From positions 1 through 6,661 of the forward strand of contig CALGOK010000152.1 in NCBI GenBank assembly GCA_937961295.1: DNA of 6,661 nt, read 5' to 3'. Source of the stretch: an uncultured Gemmatimonadota bacterium (GTDB taxonomy: Bacteria; Gemmatimonadota; Gemmatimonadetes; Gemmatimonadales; GWC2-71-9). The notes beneath the pieces are model-generated. The model did no database searches. It saw nothing but the letters and a program-made list of their open reading frames with translations, and was not told the DNA's origin. Position 1 is the first letter of the stretch; every line of letters starts with the position of its first letter. Below are positions 5,664-6,661 of this stretch, in pieces. Position numbers and translations under genes: made by a program.

Positions 5664-6661
5664 ATGCGCCCGATCGTCGCCGCCTCATTGCTGGTCGTGC
5701 TCTCTCCCGTCGCGAGTCTCGCCGCGCAGGGACGCGATGCGGACCTCGCGGCGTTCACCACCGCACTCGACTCGCTCGCCACCGCCTTTCGGCTCCCCGC
5801 CTACTCGGCAGTGATCGTTAGCGAGGGTGAGGTGGTCTGGCGGCGCGGCTGGGGCTTTGCCAATCTCGAGGGCCGGATTCCGGCGACGCCCGACACCCCG
5901 TATCGCCTCGCCTCGGTCACCAAGCCGATCACGGCCACCATCCTGATGCAGCTCGTCGAGCGTGACTCGCTCGACCTTGACGCGCCGATGCACCGGTTCG
6001 CGATCCATCCATGGTTCGCGCCCGATGCCGGCTCATGGGCGCATTTCCCGGAACGCTACGCCGACGGTCGCATCACCGTGCGCCACGTGCTCACGCACAC
6101 CAGCCAGGCCGATCCGCCCGGCAGCGCCTACCGCTACGACGGCAACATCTTCGGCGACCTGACGTGGGTGGTCGAATCGGTGACCCGCCGCTCGTTCCCG
6201 CAGGTGCTGCAGGATCGCGTGCTCGATCCGTTGGGGATGTCGCGCTCCGCGCCGGGCCACCTGGTGCCATGGCGCCGCGACGTGACCGGCGCGGTGGCCA
6301 CGCCCTACGCGGTCGACAGCGCCGGAATGACGCCCCGGACGTATCCGGGCTTCGGTCTCGAACCGGATGCCGATCCCGGTCCGCTGGAACCGGCCTTTCG
6401 GCTCCCTCCGTCGACCGACAGCGCCCGGCGGGCGCTGCTCGGCGCGCACTACACGCCGCTCCACTCGGCGCAGGCGGCCGCCGGGATGATTGCGTCGGCC
6501 GAGGATCTGGCCCGCTTCGACATCGCGTTCGACAAGGGTCGCCTGCTGAGCGCTTCCGGCCGCGAGGCGATGTTCACCCGGCCCAAGGCACCCGACGGTT
6601 CGGCGCTGCGCTATGCCCTTGGCTGGTTCGTCGAGACCCTACACGGGGAGCGCATCGCGTG
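5664..6661 (+). CDS. Exported serine hydrolase, beta-lactamase/peptidase S12 family, 3' end cut off
   Basis: The frame is open from the ATG at 5664 to the right edge, giving 332 residues. Residues 1-21 form a signal peptide ending 'ASLA-AQ', so the enzyme should act in the periplasm or outside. The class C beta-lactamase/DD-peptidase fold is shown by 'AYSAVIVSEGEVVWRRGWG' (46-64) and 'PYRLASVTKPITA' (79-91), which contains the catalytic S84-x-x-K87 motif. Further support comes from 'LDLDAPM' (103-109), 'ITVRHVLTHTSQ' (137-148) and 'AAAGMIASAEDLARF' (271-285), all standard S12 landmarks. Where the second active-site motif YxN is expected the protein has 'YRYDGNIFGDL', so Y158 is followed by D-G-N rather than x-N. 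The third motif (KTG or HxG) would lie just past the edge. Family members include beta-lactamases, DD-peptidases and esterases, so substrate cannot be assigned. A weak ribosome site (CAGG) precedes the start, and a BlaI-like dyad lies upstream. Confidence 0.92.
   Translation, partial: MRPIVAASLLVVLSPVASLAAQGRDADLAAFTTALDSLATAFRLPAYSAVIVSEGEVVWRRGWGFANLEGRIPATPDTPYRLASVTKPITATILMQLVERDSLDLDAPMHRFAIHPWFAPDAGSWAHFPERYADGRITVRHVLTHTSQADPPGSAYRYDGNIFGDLTWVVESVTRRSFPQVLQDRVLDPLGMSRSAPGHLVPWRRDVTGAVATPYAVDSAGMTPRTYPGFGLEPDADPGPLEPAFRLPPSTDSARRALLGAHYTPLHSAQAAAGMIASAEDLARFDIAFDKGRLLSASGREAMFTRPKAPDGSALRYALGWFVETLHGERIA

Noticed and set aside
5018..5782. A 254-codon minus-strand frame opposite the molybdenum carrier-like gene
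   Set aside because: The plus-strand gene has family motifs and a ribosome site. This frame is Ser/Ala/Arg-rich, runs through the C-rich repeat and shows no domain.

Overview
The window is GC-rich and densely coded. All four complete genes and both edge-truncated genes show strong G/C bias at third codon positions. A tripartite RND efflux system with an outer membrane factor, plus an exported serine hydrolase with a signal peptide, point to a diderm (Gram-negative-type) bacterium. The overall style (RND operon run by a small ArsR-type repressor, S12 hydrolase with a BlaI/MecI-like operator, C/G-rich spacer repeats) would fit Gemmatimonadota or a similar high-GC environmental phylum. That taxonomic guess is inference; no rRNA or marker gene is present.

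Left two thirds, minus strand (positions 5004 down to 1): a regulator and the operon it probably controls. Reading in the direction of transcription, there is an ArsR-family winged-helix repressor (5004-4681), a leader region, a periplasmic adaptor (4514-3393), an HAE1-type RND pump (3393-295) and the start of a TolC/OprM-like outer membrane factor (302 to beyond base 1). Adaptor and pump share one base (TGATG), and pump and outer membrane factor overlap by 8 bases, so the three are almost certainly co-transcribed and translationally coupled. The products would form one inner membrane-periplasm-outer membrane drug or small-molecule export machine. Two copies of a 20-bp inverted-repeat motif (AGTT-N2-AT-N4-AT-N2-AACT) lie in front of the repressor gene and in front of the adaptor gene. 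They are the most informative regulatory signal here and suggest that the ArsR protein represses both itself and the pump operon.

The divergent spacer (5025-5129) is dominated by a C-rich, imperfect 25-bp tandem repeat whose complementary strand carries eleven runs of three or more G.

Right third, plus strand (5130-6661): a SLOG/Rossmann protein of the 'putative molybdenum carrier' family (5130-5600), a 63-bp gap containing a BlaI/MecI-like TACG dyad, then an exported serine beta-lactamase-like (peptidase S12) hydrolase that runs off the right edge. These two genes have no evident functional link to the pump, although export and a beta-lactamase fold together hint at a xenobiotic-defence neighbourhood.

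No RNA genes, insertion sequences, CRISPR arrays or clear intrinsic terminators were found, and no gene-free stretch exceeds about 170 bases. I see no obviously new multi-gene system. The regulatory architecture is the part most worth following up.
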